Shown: positions 18,975 to 28,929 of the stretch, piece by piece
Layout: every line of letters starts with the position of its first letter
Numbering within the stretch: position 1 is the stretch's first letter
Source: Chthoniobacteraceae bacterium
GTDB taxonomy: Bacteria; Verrucomicrobiota; Verrucomicrobiia; Chthoniobacterales; Chthoniobacteraceae
Direction: 5' to 3'
Assembly: GCA_947471505.1 (NCBI GenBank)
Contig: CANIWM010000018.1
Span: 1-64,000, forward strand
DNA length: 64,000 bases
The notes under the pieces: model-generated
Databases searched by the model: none
What the model was told of the DNA's origin: nothing
The model's input: the letters and a program-made list of their open reading frames with translations, nothing else
Position numbers and translations under genes: made by a program

Positions 18975-19745
18975 TCAGGCTTCCTGAATTTGCCCTGGGA
19001 TCGTCTTTTTGACGTACTCCTGGAGCGAATTCAGCAGCGTGCTGGCGTAGAAGCCGAACGAGCCGATCATCAACAACACGTCCTCCTTCGCGAGGCTGAC
19101 TGTCGCGCCGAGTGGGAAGCGGCGGTCGGTGCGCCCGAGCTTGGCGGTCGCTGGCGATTTGCCGTCACCCTTTTCTACGACGAGTGTGGCGAGGCCGAGC
19201 ACCCATTCGCCGGTGCCGCCGAGAAGCTCCTTCGGCACTTTGCCGTCGTGCTGGGCGAGGATGGTGTTGAGCTGGAAGAGGCCGGGCAACAGTCCCTCGA
19301 CATACGAGAAAACGCCGTAGGCCTCGCGTAGATGCTTGAGCCGGTCGCCGAAGGGCGACTTCAGCGACGCTTCGCGGTCGGCTACGAGAATTTGCTGGGG
19401 AGCCGCTTGGTTGCTCTCGTCTTTCGCCTTCCAATCGGCCAGCGCTGCAACGCTGCGCACATCTTCGAGCAAAGGCGTGAGCATGTTGAGCGCTTCGAGG
19501 AGGAGATTGCGGACGAGCCATTGCTCGCCCATGGGACGCGCCTGATCGTGCTTCGCATGGGTGCGCCCATCGGGATAGTAGCCCGCCGTTTTGCCAAACT
19601 CTTGATAGTCCTTCTCCGTCTGCACGCGCAACGCGCCGACGGTGCAAGTGGCGATGTCGAATAGACGTTGCACGCCAGCATTATAGCGGGCGCTGATTTC
19701 GGTGAGGTTGATGTTGATGGCTTGCGGCTGTGCGGGTGTGCTCAT
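18975..19745 (-). CDS. hypothetical protein, no family recognised
   Basis: 256 aa from the ATG at 19745 (MSTPAQPQAININLTEIS); a start 15 codons upstream is less likely because it adds low-quality sequence. The protein looks soluble and mostly helical, with no signal peptide or membrane segment. It has a Glu/Leu-rich central part (VRNLLLEALNMLTPLLEDV, then HLREAYGVFSYVEGLLPGLF) and a C-terminal helix LLMIGSFGFYASTLLNSL. No catalytic motif is evident. It stands alone, 99 bases from the end of the nitrate reductase gene and on the same strand, so it could receive read-through from the nitrate operon. No function is proposed. Confidence 0.75.
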   Translation of the reverse strand: MSTPAQPQAININLTEISARYNAGVQRLFDIATCTVGALRVQTEKDYQEFGKTAGYYPDGRTHAKHDQARPMGEQWLVRNLLLEALNMLTPLLEDVRSVAALADWKAKDESNQAAPQQILVADREASLKSPFGDRLKHLREAYGVFSYVEGLLPGLFQLNTILAQHDGKVPKELLGGTGEWVLGLATLVVEKGDGKSPATAKLGRTDRRFPLGATVSLAKEDVLLMIGSFGFYASTLLNSLQEYVKKTIPGQIQEA

Positions 19746-19844
19746 GGAATAGAAGTATTTTGAAGGCGCGGAATAAGGCGCGGTCAGCACGATTGGTCAA
19801 CCCCTCGCGGCAAAAAAATTTCCGCAGCGATCTCGCGCCCTCTC

Positions 19845-22046
19845 CTACTGGAGAGCAGGACGAAGCTGCACCGCGCAGTACTTGTAAGACGGCTGGCGTG
19901 AGTATGGGTCCACTTCCGGCGCGGTGAGGTGGTTCACCTGCTCGTCGTGCATCGGCATGAACACAGTGCCCGGCGATACCGTGGTGGTAACGAGAGCAAA
20001 TGACTCTGCCACGCCTCGGCGGCTGGAGACATCCACACGCTCGCCATTTGTAATCCCCCGTGCAGCCGCATCATCGGGATGAATCTCCACGAGCGAACCC
20101 TCCGCGTGCATCTTCAAAAGGATCGCCGATTTCCCCGTCCGCGACCCCGTGTGCCACTGCGCAGAGCTGCCGCGCCCCGTGAGCAGCACGAGCGGGAACT
20201 CTGCATCCGTCGGCTCCGCAGGCGGGCGAGGAACATCGAAGAGAATGCGAGCCTTCCCGTCGCCGTGAAAAAACCGGCCATCCGCAAACAGCCGCCGCTC
20301 TTTGCTATCGCCTATTAGCAATTGGCCATCAGCCAGCGGCCATTGCACGCCACCGTCTGCGTCGAGTTGCGAGTATCCCGCGATGCCCGTGATGTCGCAC
20401 GGCTTCCCGCGCGAGAGCCGTTGCATGATGCGGAAGACGGCCTCCGGCGAAGACCATTCACTAAACATGGGCGCGACCCCGCAATACTCCGCCACGAGAC
20501 GCAGGATGCTGAAATCGCTGAGTGCCGCCCCAGGCGCACGCCGCACCTTTTTCGCCAACCCGATGCGGCGCTCGCTATTGATGAATGTGCCATCTTTCTC
20601 CCCCCACCCCGCAGCCGGAAGGTAGATATGCGCAAGCAGCGCCGTCTCGGTGGTCGGATACATGTCTTGCACGACGAGGAGCTCCAACCCGTTCAGCGCT
20701 TCCTGAAGCTCCTCCGAGGAGCCCCAAGAATGCGCGCTGTTCGTCGCGATGACCCACAGGGCCTTGATGCGCCCGGCCTTCACGCCATCCACGATTTGGT
20801 CGTAGGCGAGCGAATTTTTATCCGGGATGCGCTCGACGGGGATTCCGTAGATGCTCGCAACGTCCGCACGGTCTTCTTCCTTCAAATAATCGCGTCCACA
20901 CGGCAGCCCGCTGGCGTGCGCAAAAAGGCGGGAGCCCATCGCGTTGCACTGGCCAGTGATGCTGTTCGCGCCAGTGCCGGGCTTGCCGATTTGGCCCGTT
21001 ATGAGCGCGATGGCGATGATGGCTTGCGCCGTGCGCGTGCTCTCGTGGCTTTGGTTCACGCCCATCGTCCACCACCACGAGACGCGCTTCGATTTGCGCC
21101 CGACAAGCTCCGCAAACTGCCACAGGTCATCCGCCTCCATCCCCGTCGCCGCGCAGACTTTGTCCGTGGTAAACTGGCGTGCAAACTCCGCAAACTCCGC
21201 AAACCCCGACACACTGCGAGCGATGAACTCGCGATCGATCCATCCGCTGCTGATGAGGATATTCGCCAGCCCGTAGAGCAACGTGAGGTCGCTCTTCGGC
21301 GCGATGGCGAAGTGTCGCGTCGCCGCCATCGCCGTCTCCGTCTTACGCGGATCCACGACCAAAATCTCGGGCGCTCGCTGATTGCGCAACACACGCTGCC
21401 ACATAATCGGGTGCGCAATGCACGGATTCGAGCCGACGAAGACGAGCACATCCGACTGCTCGAAATCCGCATAGGTAAAAGGCGGCGCGTCGAAGCCGAA
21501 CGATTGCTTATACGCGACATGCGACGTCGCCATGCACTGCCGCGTATTCGAGTCGATGTTCGGGATGCCAAGGCCGATCCGAGCCAGCGCGCCGAGGAAT
21601 GCCATCTCCTCCGTAACGATCTGCCCGGTGCTCAGAATCGCCACACTTTCCGCCCCATGCCGCTGCTGGATGTCGCGCAGCTTCGTAGCAAAAACAGTCA
21701 TCGCCTCGTCCCATCTTGCCGGAGTTCCGTCAATGAGCGGCGTCGCCCCCCGGTCCGGCGCGTCGAGCGGCGTGAGCGCCTCCCAACCCTTTGGGCAAGC
21801 CATCCCGAGGTTCACCGGGTAGTCCGTATCCGGCGAAAGATTCACCGCCACGCCATCGCGAAGATGGATTTTCAGCCCGCAGCCCGTGGAGCAAAACCCA
21901 CACACCATCGTCGTCGTCGCATCCGGCGCGAGCTTCGCAGGCACTTGCCCCAGCCCGAAGTCACCAGGCCGCCGGACTAACTCAGACGTGAGCGGTCCAT
22001 CGACATTGCGGATCGTGAACGAGAGATCGTCGAGCGAGAGTTTCAT
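19845..22046 (-). CDS. nasA: assimilatory nitrate reductase catalytic subunit (Mo-bisMGD)
   Basis: 733 aa molybdopterin oxidoreductase predicted to reduce nitrate to nitrite in the cytoplasm; no Tat signal is present. The N-terminal [4Fe-4S] ligands are C49, C52 and C56 ([13 protein letters not shown]) and C84 (LGMACPKGW). C171 in NTRQCMATS is the probable Mo ligand, as in NasA/NapA-type enzymes. Typical later segments include [28 protein letters not shown] and the C-terminal molybdopterin dinucleotide-binding segment [17 protein letters not shown]. It lacks the extra C-terminal iron-sulfur domain seen in some NasA/NasC proteins. It is the last gene of the cysJ-nirA-dmsBC-nasA unit, six bases after the DmsBC-like gene. 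Confidence 0.92.
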   Translation of the reverse strand: MKLSLDDLSFTIRNVDGPLTSELVRRPGDFGLGQVPAKLAPDATTTMVCGFCSTGCGLKIHLRDGVAVNLSPDTDYPVNLGMACPKGWEALTPLDAPDRGATPLIDGTPARWDEAMTVFATKLRDIQQRHGAESVAILSTGQIVTEEMAFLGALARIGLGIPNIDSNTRQCMATSHVAYKQSFGFDAPPFTYADFEQSDVLVFVGSNPCIAHPIMWQRVLRNQRAPEILVVDPRKTETAMAATRHFAIAPKSDLTLLYGLANILISSGWIDREFIARSVSGFAEFAEFARQFTTDKVCAATGMEADDLWQFAELVGRKSKRVSWWWTMGVNQSHESTRTAQAIIAIALITGQIGKPGTGANSITGQCNAMGSRLFAHASGLPCGRDYLKEEDRADVASIYGIPVERIPDKNSLAYDQIVDGVKAGRIKALWVIATNSAHSWGSSEELQEALNGLELLVVQDMYPTTETALLAHIYLPAAGWGEKDGTFINSERRIGLAKKVRRAPGAALSDFSILRLVAEYCGVAPMFSEWSSPEAVFRIMQRLSRGKPCDITGIAGYSQLDADGGVQWPLADGQLLIGDSKERRLFADGRFFHGDGKARILFDVPRPPAEPTDAEFPLVLLTGRGSSAQWHTGSRTGKSAILLKMHAEGSLVEIHPDDAAARGITNGERVDVSSRRGVAESFALVTTTVSPGTVFMPMHDEQVNHLTAPEVDPYSRQPSYKYCAVQLRPALQ

Positions 22047-22052
22047 AAGAAA

Positions 22053-23579
22053 TCAATGGCGTGCCCGCGCCGGTATCCCCGGCATCCGGGGCGCACAGGC
22101 AGCGGTGAAAAAGATGGTTCGCTCGGCAAGCACTGCGGTGAAGGCGAGCAAGGCGGCAATGATGGACGGCCAGCGTCCCGCCGTGGTGAATGCAAAAGCC
22201 TCGCACGCTGCGCTCAGGAGCACCGCGCTGATGCGGAGTTCGTTGATACCTCGCATCAGCAGACTCGCGATGCGAGCGGGGCGATGCGCCGGGTGCTCTT
22301 CATCTTCGAGCGCCCGCTGATTCCTCCGAGTCTCCCAGCCGACCAAGAACCAATGCGCTGCAACAGATGCCGCGAGCACAGCAGGAGATGCCGCGGCGAT
22401 CGCCGCCGCGTGCAATCCGAGGATGATGGTGCTGCCGAAAAACTTCCCGAACGTCGCCGCCGCGCTCCACCACGGACGCTGCGTATCCACGTAAATCATC
22501 GCCGAACATGCGACGGCTATCGCTCCGAAAAAGACCGTCGCCAAACCGAGTGGACGCGCGATTTCCCAGCCCAAGTAGGTGGCTCCTGTGAACGCAACGC
22601 CCGCGCCCGCTAAGACGCTGAACGCCAAAATCTCCCGACTCATCCAAGACTTTCGCAGCCCGAGAAAGAACCTCCATGCGCCCAGCGGACGCCCGAGATG
22701 CAGCACGCTGACTGCAAGCCCGATGTGGAGCAGCACGGTCGCCGGAATCGCAAGCTCGGGCAAAGCAACCGCCGCAGCATAAGTCCCAGCCGCAGCTTGA
22801 GTGAAAGCGAGCATCGCGATGAGTGGCCAGTGCGCGTGCTCCAGTCGCAGTTCGCCAGAATCGCCGGACCGCGCGTTGGCGGGGAGTGTCGCCGAACTGC
22901 GATAGCTCGTCGTCGGGCGTGTGTAGCTGCTCTCGAAGGTTCCCGGCAGCATCCGCTCGTCGCTGGATGCGCCCGTTTTCACGACCTCGATGCGGATGGC
23001 TTCGTTTGGGCAAGCCTGCACACATGCGGGCGCTTCACTGGCGGCGAGGCGGCCTTGGCACATGTCGCACTTGCGCACGATGCCGCGTTTCTCGGAATAC
23101 TTCGGCACGTCGTAGGGACACTTCAGCACGCAGTACTGGCAGCCGATGCACTGGTCATCGAGATGGCGCACGATGCCCGTAGTTTCGTCCTTTTCGTAGG
23201 CGAGCACTGGGCAGCCGTTCGCGCACGCGGGGTCTTCGCAATGGTGGCACGCGCTCGTGACCGTCTGCTGCCAAGGCTCGCGCCGAGTGCCGCCGAGCAG
23301 CAGCCCGACGCTGCGCCACGACTCGTCTTCATCAAGGCCGTTCATCGAATGGCACGCACTCACACACGCTTTGCAGCCCGTGCAGGTGTCAAGGTTCACG
23401 GCAAACGCATACTGCTCGCCGGCCTGCGGTTTGTTGAGCGGGATGAGGTCGCGGTAGTATTGGGCCTGCGCGGGAAGCTCGTGCCGCTCGTGCTTTTGGG
23501 CGAAGCGCTCGACTGCGGTCAACGTGCGCTGCTCGGCGAGCAAGTCGTCAATCAGCGTGCGTGGCGCATCCTTACTCAT
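22053..23579 (-). CDS. fused DmsB-DmsC-like iron-sulfur and membrane anchor protein
   Basis: 508 aa from the ATG at 23579, which overlaps the nirA stop by 8 bases. The N-terminal half carries four cysteine groups for four [4Fe-4S] clusters: CTGCKACVSACH, CHHCEDPACANGCP, CIGCQYCVLKCPYD, and CDMCQ with CVQACP. The C-terminal half is a run of about eight hydrophobic helices of the DmsC/YnfH anchor family (WPLIAMLAFTQAAAGTYAAA onward). In respiratory enzymes these are two proteins that take electrons from quinol to the molybdenum subunit; here they are one polypeptide beside a cytoplasmic nitrate reductase. It probably feeds nitrate reduction from the quinone pool, an inference from position. Confidence 0.9.
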   Translation of the reverse strand: MSKDAPRTLIDDLLAEQRTLTAVERFAQKHERHELPAQAQYYRDLIPLNKPQAGEQYAFAVNLDTCTGCKACVSACHSMNGLDEDESWRSVGLLLGGTRREPWQQTVTSACHHCEDPACANGCPVLAYEKDETTGIVRHLDDQCIGCQYCVLKCPYDVPKYSEKRGIVRKCDMCQGRLAASEAPACVQACPNEAIRIEVVKTGASSDERMLPGTFESSYTRPTTSYRSSATLPANARSGDSGELRLEHAHWPLIAMLAFTQAAAGTYAAAVALPELAIPATVLLHIGLAVSVLHLGRPLGAWRFFLGLRKSWMSREILAFSVLAGAGVAFTGATYLGWEIARPLGLATVFFGAIAVACSAMIYVDTQRPWWSAAATFGKFFGSTIILGLHAAAIAAASPAVLAASVAAHWFLVGWETRRNQRALEDEEHPAHRPARIASLLMRGINELRISAVLLSAACEAFAFTTAGRWPSIIAALLAFTAVLAERTIFFTAACAPRMPGIPARARH

Positions 23580-25284
23580 TACTAAAGACCTCCTGCAACT
23601 TGCCAACTTCATGTCGTGCGGAGAACGCCATGAACGTCTCCTTCCCCTCGCGAAGCCGCAGGTATGCGCGGAGCATTTTCTCCACGAGCGAGGGCAACTC
23701 TGCCGCGACGACTCCGGTGAAAATCTGCCGACCTACGGCTTGGTGTTTGCCGAATCCTCCACCGATGAAAACATGGTAGCCATCCTCGCCTTTCACCTTC
23801 ACTCCGAGCAGTCCGATGTCGCCCATGAAGTGCTGCGCGCAAGAGTTTGGGCAGCCGGTGAAGTGGATGTTCACAGCCTGATCCAGCTCGACGTGCTTTT
23901 CCAAATGCTTCGTCAAATCCAGCGCGTGCGTCTTGGTGTCGGCCTGCGCAAACTTGCAGTAGCGACTGCCGGTGCAGGCGATGATGCCGCTGGCGACGTT
24001 CGACTGCGCCGTGCCGAGGCCGCACTTTGCGAGCGCCTTTTTCAGCGTAGGGACAAAGGCATCCGAGACATTCGGGATGATAAAGTTTTGCCACACCGTC
24101 AGCCGAACTTCCCCGCTGCCGTAAAGGTCCGCCAACTCCGCGACACGCAGCATTTGCTTCGGCGTGATATGGCCGACTGGAGTTGTGACGCCGACGTAGT
24201 TCAGCCCTCGTTGCTTTTGAGGGAAATCGCCGATGTGCGAATGCGGCAGCTCTTGCGAAGGCCAACGCAATTTCTCCGAATCGTAAGGCGTGCGCGCGAG
24301 CTGAAAACCGAGCAGCTTCTCCGCCTCGGCAACAAACTCTGCGAGCGGCATCTTTTCGAGCAGGTGCTTGAGGCGAGCTTTCTTCCGGTCGCCGCGATTT
24401 CCCTTCGCGATGAATACGCGGACCATTGCCAGCACGACCTTCACGAGCTGCTCCGGCATCACGAGCACGCCCGCATCGCGAGCAAACGCCTTGTGCCCCG
24501 TCGCTCCCCCGAGCGCGATGCGGAACGCCACTCCGTCGCCGTGCGGCACTGCTTTCGCGCCGATGTCGTTCGTATCTTCGACTGCGCCGATGAGCCCTCC
24601 GCCATCCACTGCGATGTTGAACTTGCGCGGCAGATCGTAGAACGCGCGGTCATTGATGATGCGCGCCGCGAGATCGTGGGTGAACGGTCGCACGTCGATC
24701 AGCTCCACCGGGTCCACGCCCGCCGTCGGGTTCGCCGTGAGGTTGCGGATGTTGTCCGCACCCGCGCCCCGCGTGTGCAGTCCGACCGACTGAATGCGCC
24801 GCAAGACTTCGGGCGCGTCCTTCGGCGCGATGAGCCGGATTTGGAAATTCGCCCGCGTCGTGATCTGCACGTAGCCCGTCGTCAGCTCATCCGCGACGCG
24901 CGCAATCTCGCGGAGCTGATGCGTGCTGAGGAACCCACCCGGAATCCGCAGCCGAGCCATGTAGGCGTCCTTCACCGGCGTGAGGAAAAAGAGCCCGTTC
25001 CATTTGAAGCGGAAGATTTCCTCCTTATCCGGCGTCTTGTTGCCGATGGCGTTCTCCAAGATTTGCCCATACGCCTCCAGCGGATGCAGCTCACGCTTCA
25101 CGCGTTCCTCAAAAATCAAATCATCCAACAAAGGAGGGGCTTCCTTTGCGAGCGGAGCAGCATCGGAAAAACGCATCCCGCGCTGAGAAACCCCGGCGAA
25201 AAATCCGGCGAGGTATTCCTTTTGTTCGCCGGAAAATGGTGTGCCGCTGGGTGGTGAAGTCAGTGTGCTCATATCAATAGACAT
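23572..25284 (-). CDS. nirA: siroheme nitrite reductase, NirA family
   Basis: About 570 aa nitrite/sulfite reductase that reduces nitrite to ammonia with six electrons. The two half-domains of the fold are present (FLSTHQLREIARVADELTTG and ITPKQMLRVAELADLYGSGE). The [4Fe-4S]-siroheme cysteines are in ACTGSRYCKFAQADTK and HFTGCPNSCAQHFMGD. Nitrite rather than sulfite is favoured by the nitrate operon context. ATG at 25284 was chosen; GTG at 25287 or ATG at 25272 are alternatives, all overlapping or abutting the cysJ stop. The N-terminal FSGEQKEYLAGFFAG resembles the N terminus of the neighbouring flavoprotein. Confidence 0.9.
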   Translation of the reverse strand: MSIDMSTLTSPPSGTPFSGEQKEYLAGFFAGVSQRGMRFSDAAPLAKEAPPLLDDLIFEERVKRELHPLEAYGQILENAIGNKTPDKEEIFRFKWNGLFFLTPVKDAYMARLRIPGGFLSTHQLREIARVADELTTGYVQITTRANFQIRLIAPKDAPEVLRRIQSVGLHTRGAGADNIRNLTANPTAGVDPVELIDVRPFTHDLAARIINDRAFYDLPRKFNIAVDGGGLIGAVEDTNDIGAKAVPHGDGVAFRIALGGATGHKAFARDAGVLVMPEQLVKVVLAMVRVFIAKGNRGDRKKARLKHLLEKMPLAEFVAEAEKLLGFQLARTPYDSEKLRWPSQELPHSHIGDFPQKQRGLNYVGVTTPVGHITPKQMLRVAELADLYGSGEVRLTVWQNFIIPNVSDAFVPTLKKALAKCGLGTAQSNVASGIIACTGSRYCKFAQADTKTHALDLTKHLEKHVELDQAVNIHFTGCPNSCAQHFMGDIGLLGVKVKGEDGYHVFIGGGFGKHQAVGRQIFTGVVAAELPSLVEKMLRAYLRLREGKETFMAFSARHEVGKLQEVFSNE

Positions 25285-26980
25285 CACGTTGATACCGTTT
25301 ATCCGCCTTGAGTTTCGCGACGTAAGCCACGGCTTCTTCGGCGGATTTCCCCCCGGCAGTTTCGATGACTTTGTGCAACGCGGCGTCCACGTCTTTCGCC
25401 ATCCGTGAGGCGTCTCCGCAGACGTAGAAGTGCGCGCCGCTTTCGAGCCATGCCCATAGCTCGGCGGCTTGCTCGGTCATTCGATGCTGCACGTAGATCT
25501 TCTCCGTTTGGTCGCGGCTAAAAGCTAAGTCCAGTCGCGCGAGATGGCCGTCGCGGAGCCAATCGGTGAAGGTGTCCTCGTAGAGGAAATCGGCGGCGCG
25601 GCGTTGGTCGCCGAAGAACAGCCAGTTCTTCCCTTTTGCGCCGAGGGCGATGCGTTCCTCGACGAATGCGCGGAACGGCGCGATGCCGGTGCCGGGGCCG
25701 ACCATAATGATCGGCGTGGCGCCGCTCGCGGGCAGTTTGAAGCCGTGCGAGGGCTGCACAAATACCGGCACATCCCCTGCCCTATCCGCGAGGAATGTGG
25801 AGCAGACACCACCGCGCGCGAGGCCGTGGGCTTCGTAGCGGACGATGCCGACGGTGAGATGCACCTCGCCGGGATGCGCCTTCATGGACGACGAGATGGA
25901 GTAAAGGCGCGGGGCCATTTTCCGTAGGAGCGCGAGTAGTTCGGCTGGAGCAAAGGGCTGCGCAAGCTCGGCGAGCAAATCGGGGACTTCGCGACCGTAG
26001 AGCCAGCTTTTCAGTGCGGCTTTATCGGCAAAGGTTTTGGCAAAAGTGGGCGCCCGCTCGGCTACGGCAGAGATCAGTTCGTTCGATGGCTTCGTGATGT
26101 CGAAGTGCTTCGACAGGGCGAGGCGGAGCGGGACTTCGCCCGCAGCCACACTCACAGCTTCCTCCCCATCACAGCGGAGCGTCCGCAGGACCGCGTCCAC
26201 GATGTGAGGCGCGTTCGTCGGGAGCACGCCGAGCGCGTCGCCGACTTCATACGTCAGGCCGCTGTCACCGAGCGCGATTTCAAAATGGCGAACTTCTTTC
26301 TGCGAGGCCGCGCCTGTGAGTAGGCGATTGCCGAGCAGCTTTGCGGGATAAGGGTTCTTGCGCGAGTAGCCTTCGGGCGCGGCTTCCTCCATCAATGCTG
26401 CGGGAGCAGGTGCCGTGTTCGTCCCCATCGCGCCGAGCGCGCTCGTCGTCCACTCCGCGAAAGGTGCCTCGTAGTCTATATCGCAATCGCGGCGGGCGGC
26501 AGCGCACTTGGCGCCGAGTGAGGCAAGTCGCTCGTCGCATTTTTTCCCAAACTCACAAAACGCCGGGTAATTCGTATCGCCGAGCGCGAGCACGCTGTAG
26601 CTCAGATGCTCTAGGCGAGGTGCGGTGTCGGCGGCGAGCCAACCCCAAAAAGCCTGCGCATTATCCGGCGGTTCGCCGTCGCCGTAAGTGCTGGTGAGGA
26701 CGAGCACATTGCTCTCCTTCTCCCACGCCACACTCTCGTATTTCTCCATGCACACGACCTTCGGGGCAAAGCCGCGCTTCTCGGCCTCCTTCGCGGTTTT
26801 CTTGGCCAGCGTCTCAGCCGTCCCTGTCTGGCTTCCGTAGAGCACGAGGAGTGGCGCTTTCGGTGCGGCGGGCTCCGCTGGTGCGCTGCCGGAGAACATT
26901 CCTGCTAGAAAGCCGTTAAGCCATTGCCGCTGTTCAGCGGTGAATGGGGCGGATTCAGGAATGTGTGGAATTGTGCTCAT
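25274..26980 (-). CDS. cysJ: CysJ-like NADPH flavoprotein reductase
   Basis: 568 aa diflavin reductase from the ATG at 26980. An N-terminal helical segment (FTAEQRQWLNGFLAG) precedes an FMN flavodoxin domain (LYGSQTGTAETLAKK, TSTYGDGEPPDNA, LGDTNYPAFCEFGK), then an FAD/connecting domain (RLYSISSSMKAHPGEVHLT, GGVCSTFLA) and an NADPH-binding domain (MVGPGTGIAPFRAF, YVCGDASRMAKDVD), ending KRYQRDVY as in the cytochrome P450 reductase family. It most likely delivers NADPH electrons to the adjacent NirA, replacing ferredoxin, and may also serve sulfite reduction. It is the first gene of a four-gene unit. Confidence 0.92.
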   Translation of the reverse strand: MSTIPHIPESAPFTAEQRQWLNGFLAGMFSGSAPAEPAAPKAPLLVLYGSQTGTAETLAKKTAKEAEKRGFAPKVVCMEKYESVAWEKESNVLVLTSTYGDGEPPDNAQAFWGWLAADTAPRLEHLSYSVLALGDTNYPAFCEFGKKCDERLASLGAKCAAARRDCDIDYEAPFAEWTTSALGAMGTNTAPAPAALMEEAAPEGYSRKNPYPAKLLGNRLLTGAASQKEVRHFEIALGDSGLTYEVGDALGVLPTNAPHIVDAVLRTLRCDGEEAVSVAAGEVPLRLALSKHFDITKPSNELISAVAERAPTFAKTFADKAALKSWLYGREVPDLLAELAQPFAPAELLALLRKMAPRLYSISSSMKAHPGEVHLTVGIVRYEAHGLARGGVCSTFLADRAGDVPVFVQPSHGFKLPASGATPIIMVGPGTGIAPFRAFVEERIALGAKGKNWLFFGDQRRAADFLYEDTFTDWLRDGHLARLDLAFSRDQTEKIYVQHRMTEQAAELWAWLESGAHFYVCGDASRMAKDVDAALHKVIETAGGKSAEEAVAYVAKLKADKRYQRDVY

Positions 26981-27291
26981 CAGTAGTTGGAAAAAATGCG
27001 GCTTGCGGCCCTTGTGTTTGCCGCCCGTTAGCCCGCCCCATGCCAACAATTGCAGGCGAAGCTATCATCATTTTCATCGCCATCGTGAAAGTGACTCATC
27101 TCCGCTCTCTCATCTCAGTCTGCGGGCCTTCCCGATGGGCGATTCACGCCGATGGGCTCCAAAAGCGCAGGCATATTTCGCGTTTCAGGACATTCGCGGT
27201 GGAGCCTCGGGCGGTGATAAACTGTTGCCTTTTGACCACCTTGTTTGATTTCCAATCTCAGCCTTCCGATTGCACTCGATGGGGAGGCGCA
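26981..27291 (-). other. leader/promoter region of the cysJ-nirA-dmsBC-nasA unit
   Basis: 311 bases without a gene. Read on the minus strand it holds the 17-base TGGCA-N7-GGGCTA element at 27029-27045 and, further upstream, two direct copies of GCCCATCGG about 17 bases apart (27135-27160 region). No convincing open frame or attenuator hairpin was seen. Confidence 0.6.
27029..27045 (-). promoter_or_regulatory. sigma-54-like promoter element before cysJ
   Basis: Minus-strand reading TGGCATGGGGCGGGCTA. The GG and GC pairs are separated by ten bases, as in -24/-12 promoters, and the sequence matches the elements before narK and nrtA. A start site about 12 bases on would give a 5' leader of roughly 39 bases to the cysJ ATG. 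Confidence 0.5.
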
Positions 27292-28929
27292 TCACTTCCT
27301 CGAAAGTAACGAGACAAGAAGCGCGAGTGTGATGCCGAGTAGGAGCCAAAATCCGACGCGATAAAACCGAGGCGAAAGGCGTTCGAGGAGTGGTGCGTTG
27401 GCGCTGTGGAACGGCTCGACGCGCTCGGGGTTCGCGAGATCAAAGCTGAGTTCGCTGAAGTGTTGGTAGCGGCTCTGAGGTTCGATGGAGAGGGCGCGCA
27501 GGAGCACGGCATCCAGCCACAGCGGGAGATTCGGGTTTCGCCGCGAGGGTGGCTTGGGAGGCGAGAATACAGGAGTCTGAAAGCGCTCGATTTCACCGAA
27601 GGGGAATGCGCCGATGAGTGCCTCGTAGAGTGTCACGCCGATGGCGAAAACTTCCGTCCGCTCGCTCACAGGAGCGCCGAGAAACCGCTCGGGAGAGAGG
27701 TAGCTGGCTGTGCCAGCGCGCGAGGTGACGCTGAAGATCTCCGCCGCGCTCCCAAGGTCGATAAGCTTGAACTGCACGCCTGCGTAGTCGGGCAGGACGA
27801 GGATGTTCTCGGGCTTGATGTCGCCGTGGACGAGGTCGAAGCGCAGGAGTCTCTGCGCGGCGGCAGCGAGGAACTGGCCGAGCGCGACGGCCTCATCTAC
27901 GCTGAGGTGGCGGTTGCGCAAGACGGTCTTGAGGCTGGGTGCATCGATGAACTCTTGCACGTAGTAGAGCGCCGTGGCGTGCGGTGGCGTGAAAGCACGG
28001 ACGAAGGCATCGTCGCCGCTCACACGCCCGGCGTTCCACGCTTCGCGGATGAATGCGGTGAGGATGGCCTCGTTCTCCGAAGCCTCGGCAGGCGCAAATT
28101 TCAGCGTCCAGCGAACGCCATCTTTTTCCGCGAGCCACGCGCTCGCGCTGTGCGCAAACGGGCGGACGAGTTCGTAGCCATCCACATTTTCGCCGCGATG
28201 AAGGCCGCTGCGGATGGGCAAATCGCGCCGAGCTTTCAGCCGGAGGTGACCGGGCTCGGCGATGCGGAGGACAACAGCGCTGGCGTCGTCCCGCGTCTCG
28301 GGCGTCGCCTGCTCGACGGCATCGGCGACGAGTGTGCGGGCAGAGCCGCCGCGCTCTAGGGTTGCGAGGATGGCGGCATCATTGAGCGTGGAGGTGATGC
28401 CGTCGGAGCACAGCAGCACGAGGTCGTTCGCAGCCAGATCGCACTCGAAGGAATGCGGCTCCACTTCATCGCAGAGCCCCAGCGCCCGAGTGAGCATAGT
28501 GCGGTCGCCATTTGCCGCAGCATGGTCGAGCGAGAGCTGTGTGAGCGTGTGGCCGCTCAGGAGATACACTCGTGAGTCACCGATGTTGATGCCGTAAAGC
28601 CGCCCGCCTTCGATGACGGCAACGACGAGCGTGGAGACAAGCTCGGGCTGTCCATAGCGAGCCAGCGATTCTTGGAAGAGCGAGTTATTGAGTGTGCGGG
28701 CGAACTCACGCAGCGCCTTCTGTGGCTCCCACGCTGCGGGTCGGGCGCAATAGTTGTCCACCAGCACTCGGACTGCGCGCTCAGCTGCTTCGCGAGCACC
28801 GACAGCCTTGCCCGCACCGTCGGCCAGCGCAGCGATGAACGTCTCGCCCACCTGCCTCACCGCGAAGGCGTCGCTCGATACTCCACCCGTGTCGGCAGGC
28901 TGGCCGAAAGTCGTCGCCTGTATCTTCAT
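27292..28929 (-). CDS. fused PP2C-type phosphatase and serine/threonine protein kinase
   Basis: 545 aa from the ATG at 28929, whose first base is the last base of the narK stop (TGATG). Residues 1-225 are a PP2C phosphatase (ALADGAGKAVGAREAAERAV, GINIGDSRVYLLS, LLCSDGITSTLND, RDDASAVVLRI). Residues about 240-510 are a Hanks-type kinase with Lys in WTLKF, the catalytic loop HGDIKPENIL (HGD in place of HRD), DLG in place of DFG, and an APE-like SYLSPERF. One membrane helix ends the protein (WLLLGITLALLVSLL). Such bifunctional kinase/phosphatases are known beside nitrate transport genes, for example in Pseudomonas; their target is not established. Control of NarK or of nitrate enzymes is an inference. 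Confidence 0.9.
   Translation of the reverse strand: MKIQATTFGQPADTGGVSSDAFAVRQVGETFIAALADGAGKAVGAREAAERAVRVLVDNYCARPAAWEPQKALREFARTLNNSLFQESLARYGQPELVSTLVVAVIEGGRLYGINIGDSRVYLLSGHTLTQLSLDHAAANGDRTMLTRALGLCDEVEPHSFECDLAANDLVLLCSDGITSTLNDAAILATLERGGSARTLVADAVEQATPETRDDASAVVLRIAEPGHLRLKARRDLPIRSGLHRGENVDGYELVRPFAHSASAWLAEKDGVRWTLKFAPAEASENEAILTAFIREAWNAGRVSGDDAFVRAFTPPHATALYYVQEFIDAPSLKTVLRNRHLSVDEAVALGQFLAAAAQRLLRFDLVHGDIKPENILVLPDYAGVQFKLIDLGSAAEIFSVTSRAGTASYLSPERFLGAPVSERTEVFAIGVTLYEALIGAFPFGEIERFQTPVFSPPKPPSRRNPNLPLWLDAVLLRALSIEPQSRYQHFSELSFDLANPERVEPFHSANAPLLERLSPRFYRVGFWLLLGITLALLVSLLSRK

Noticed and set aside
20322-21980. 552-codon open frame opposite the nitrate reductase gene
   Set aside because: Antisense shadow in high-GC DNA; Arg/His-rich and without motifs, while the minus strand has all molybdoenzyme motifs.
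23524-25257. 577-codon open frame opposite nirA
   Set aside because: Same reasoning; nirA has intact siroheme motifs.
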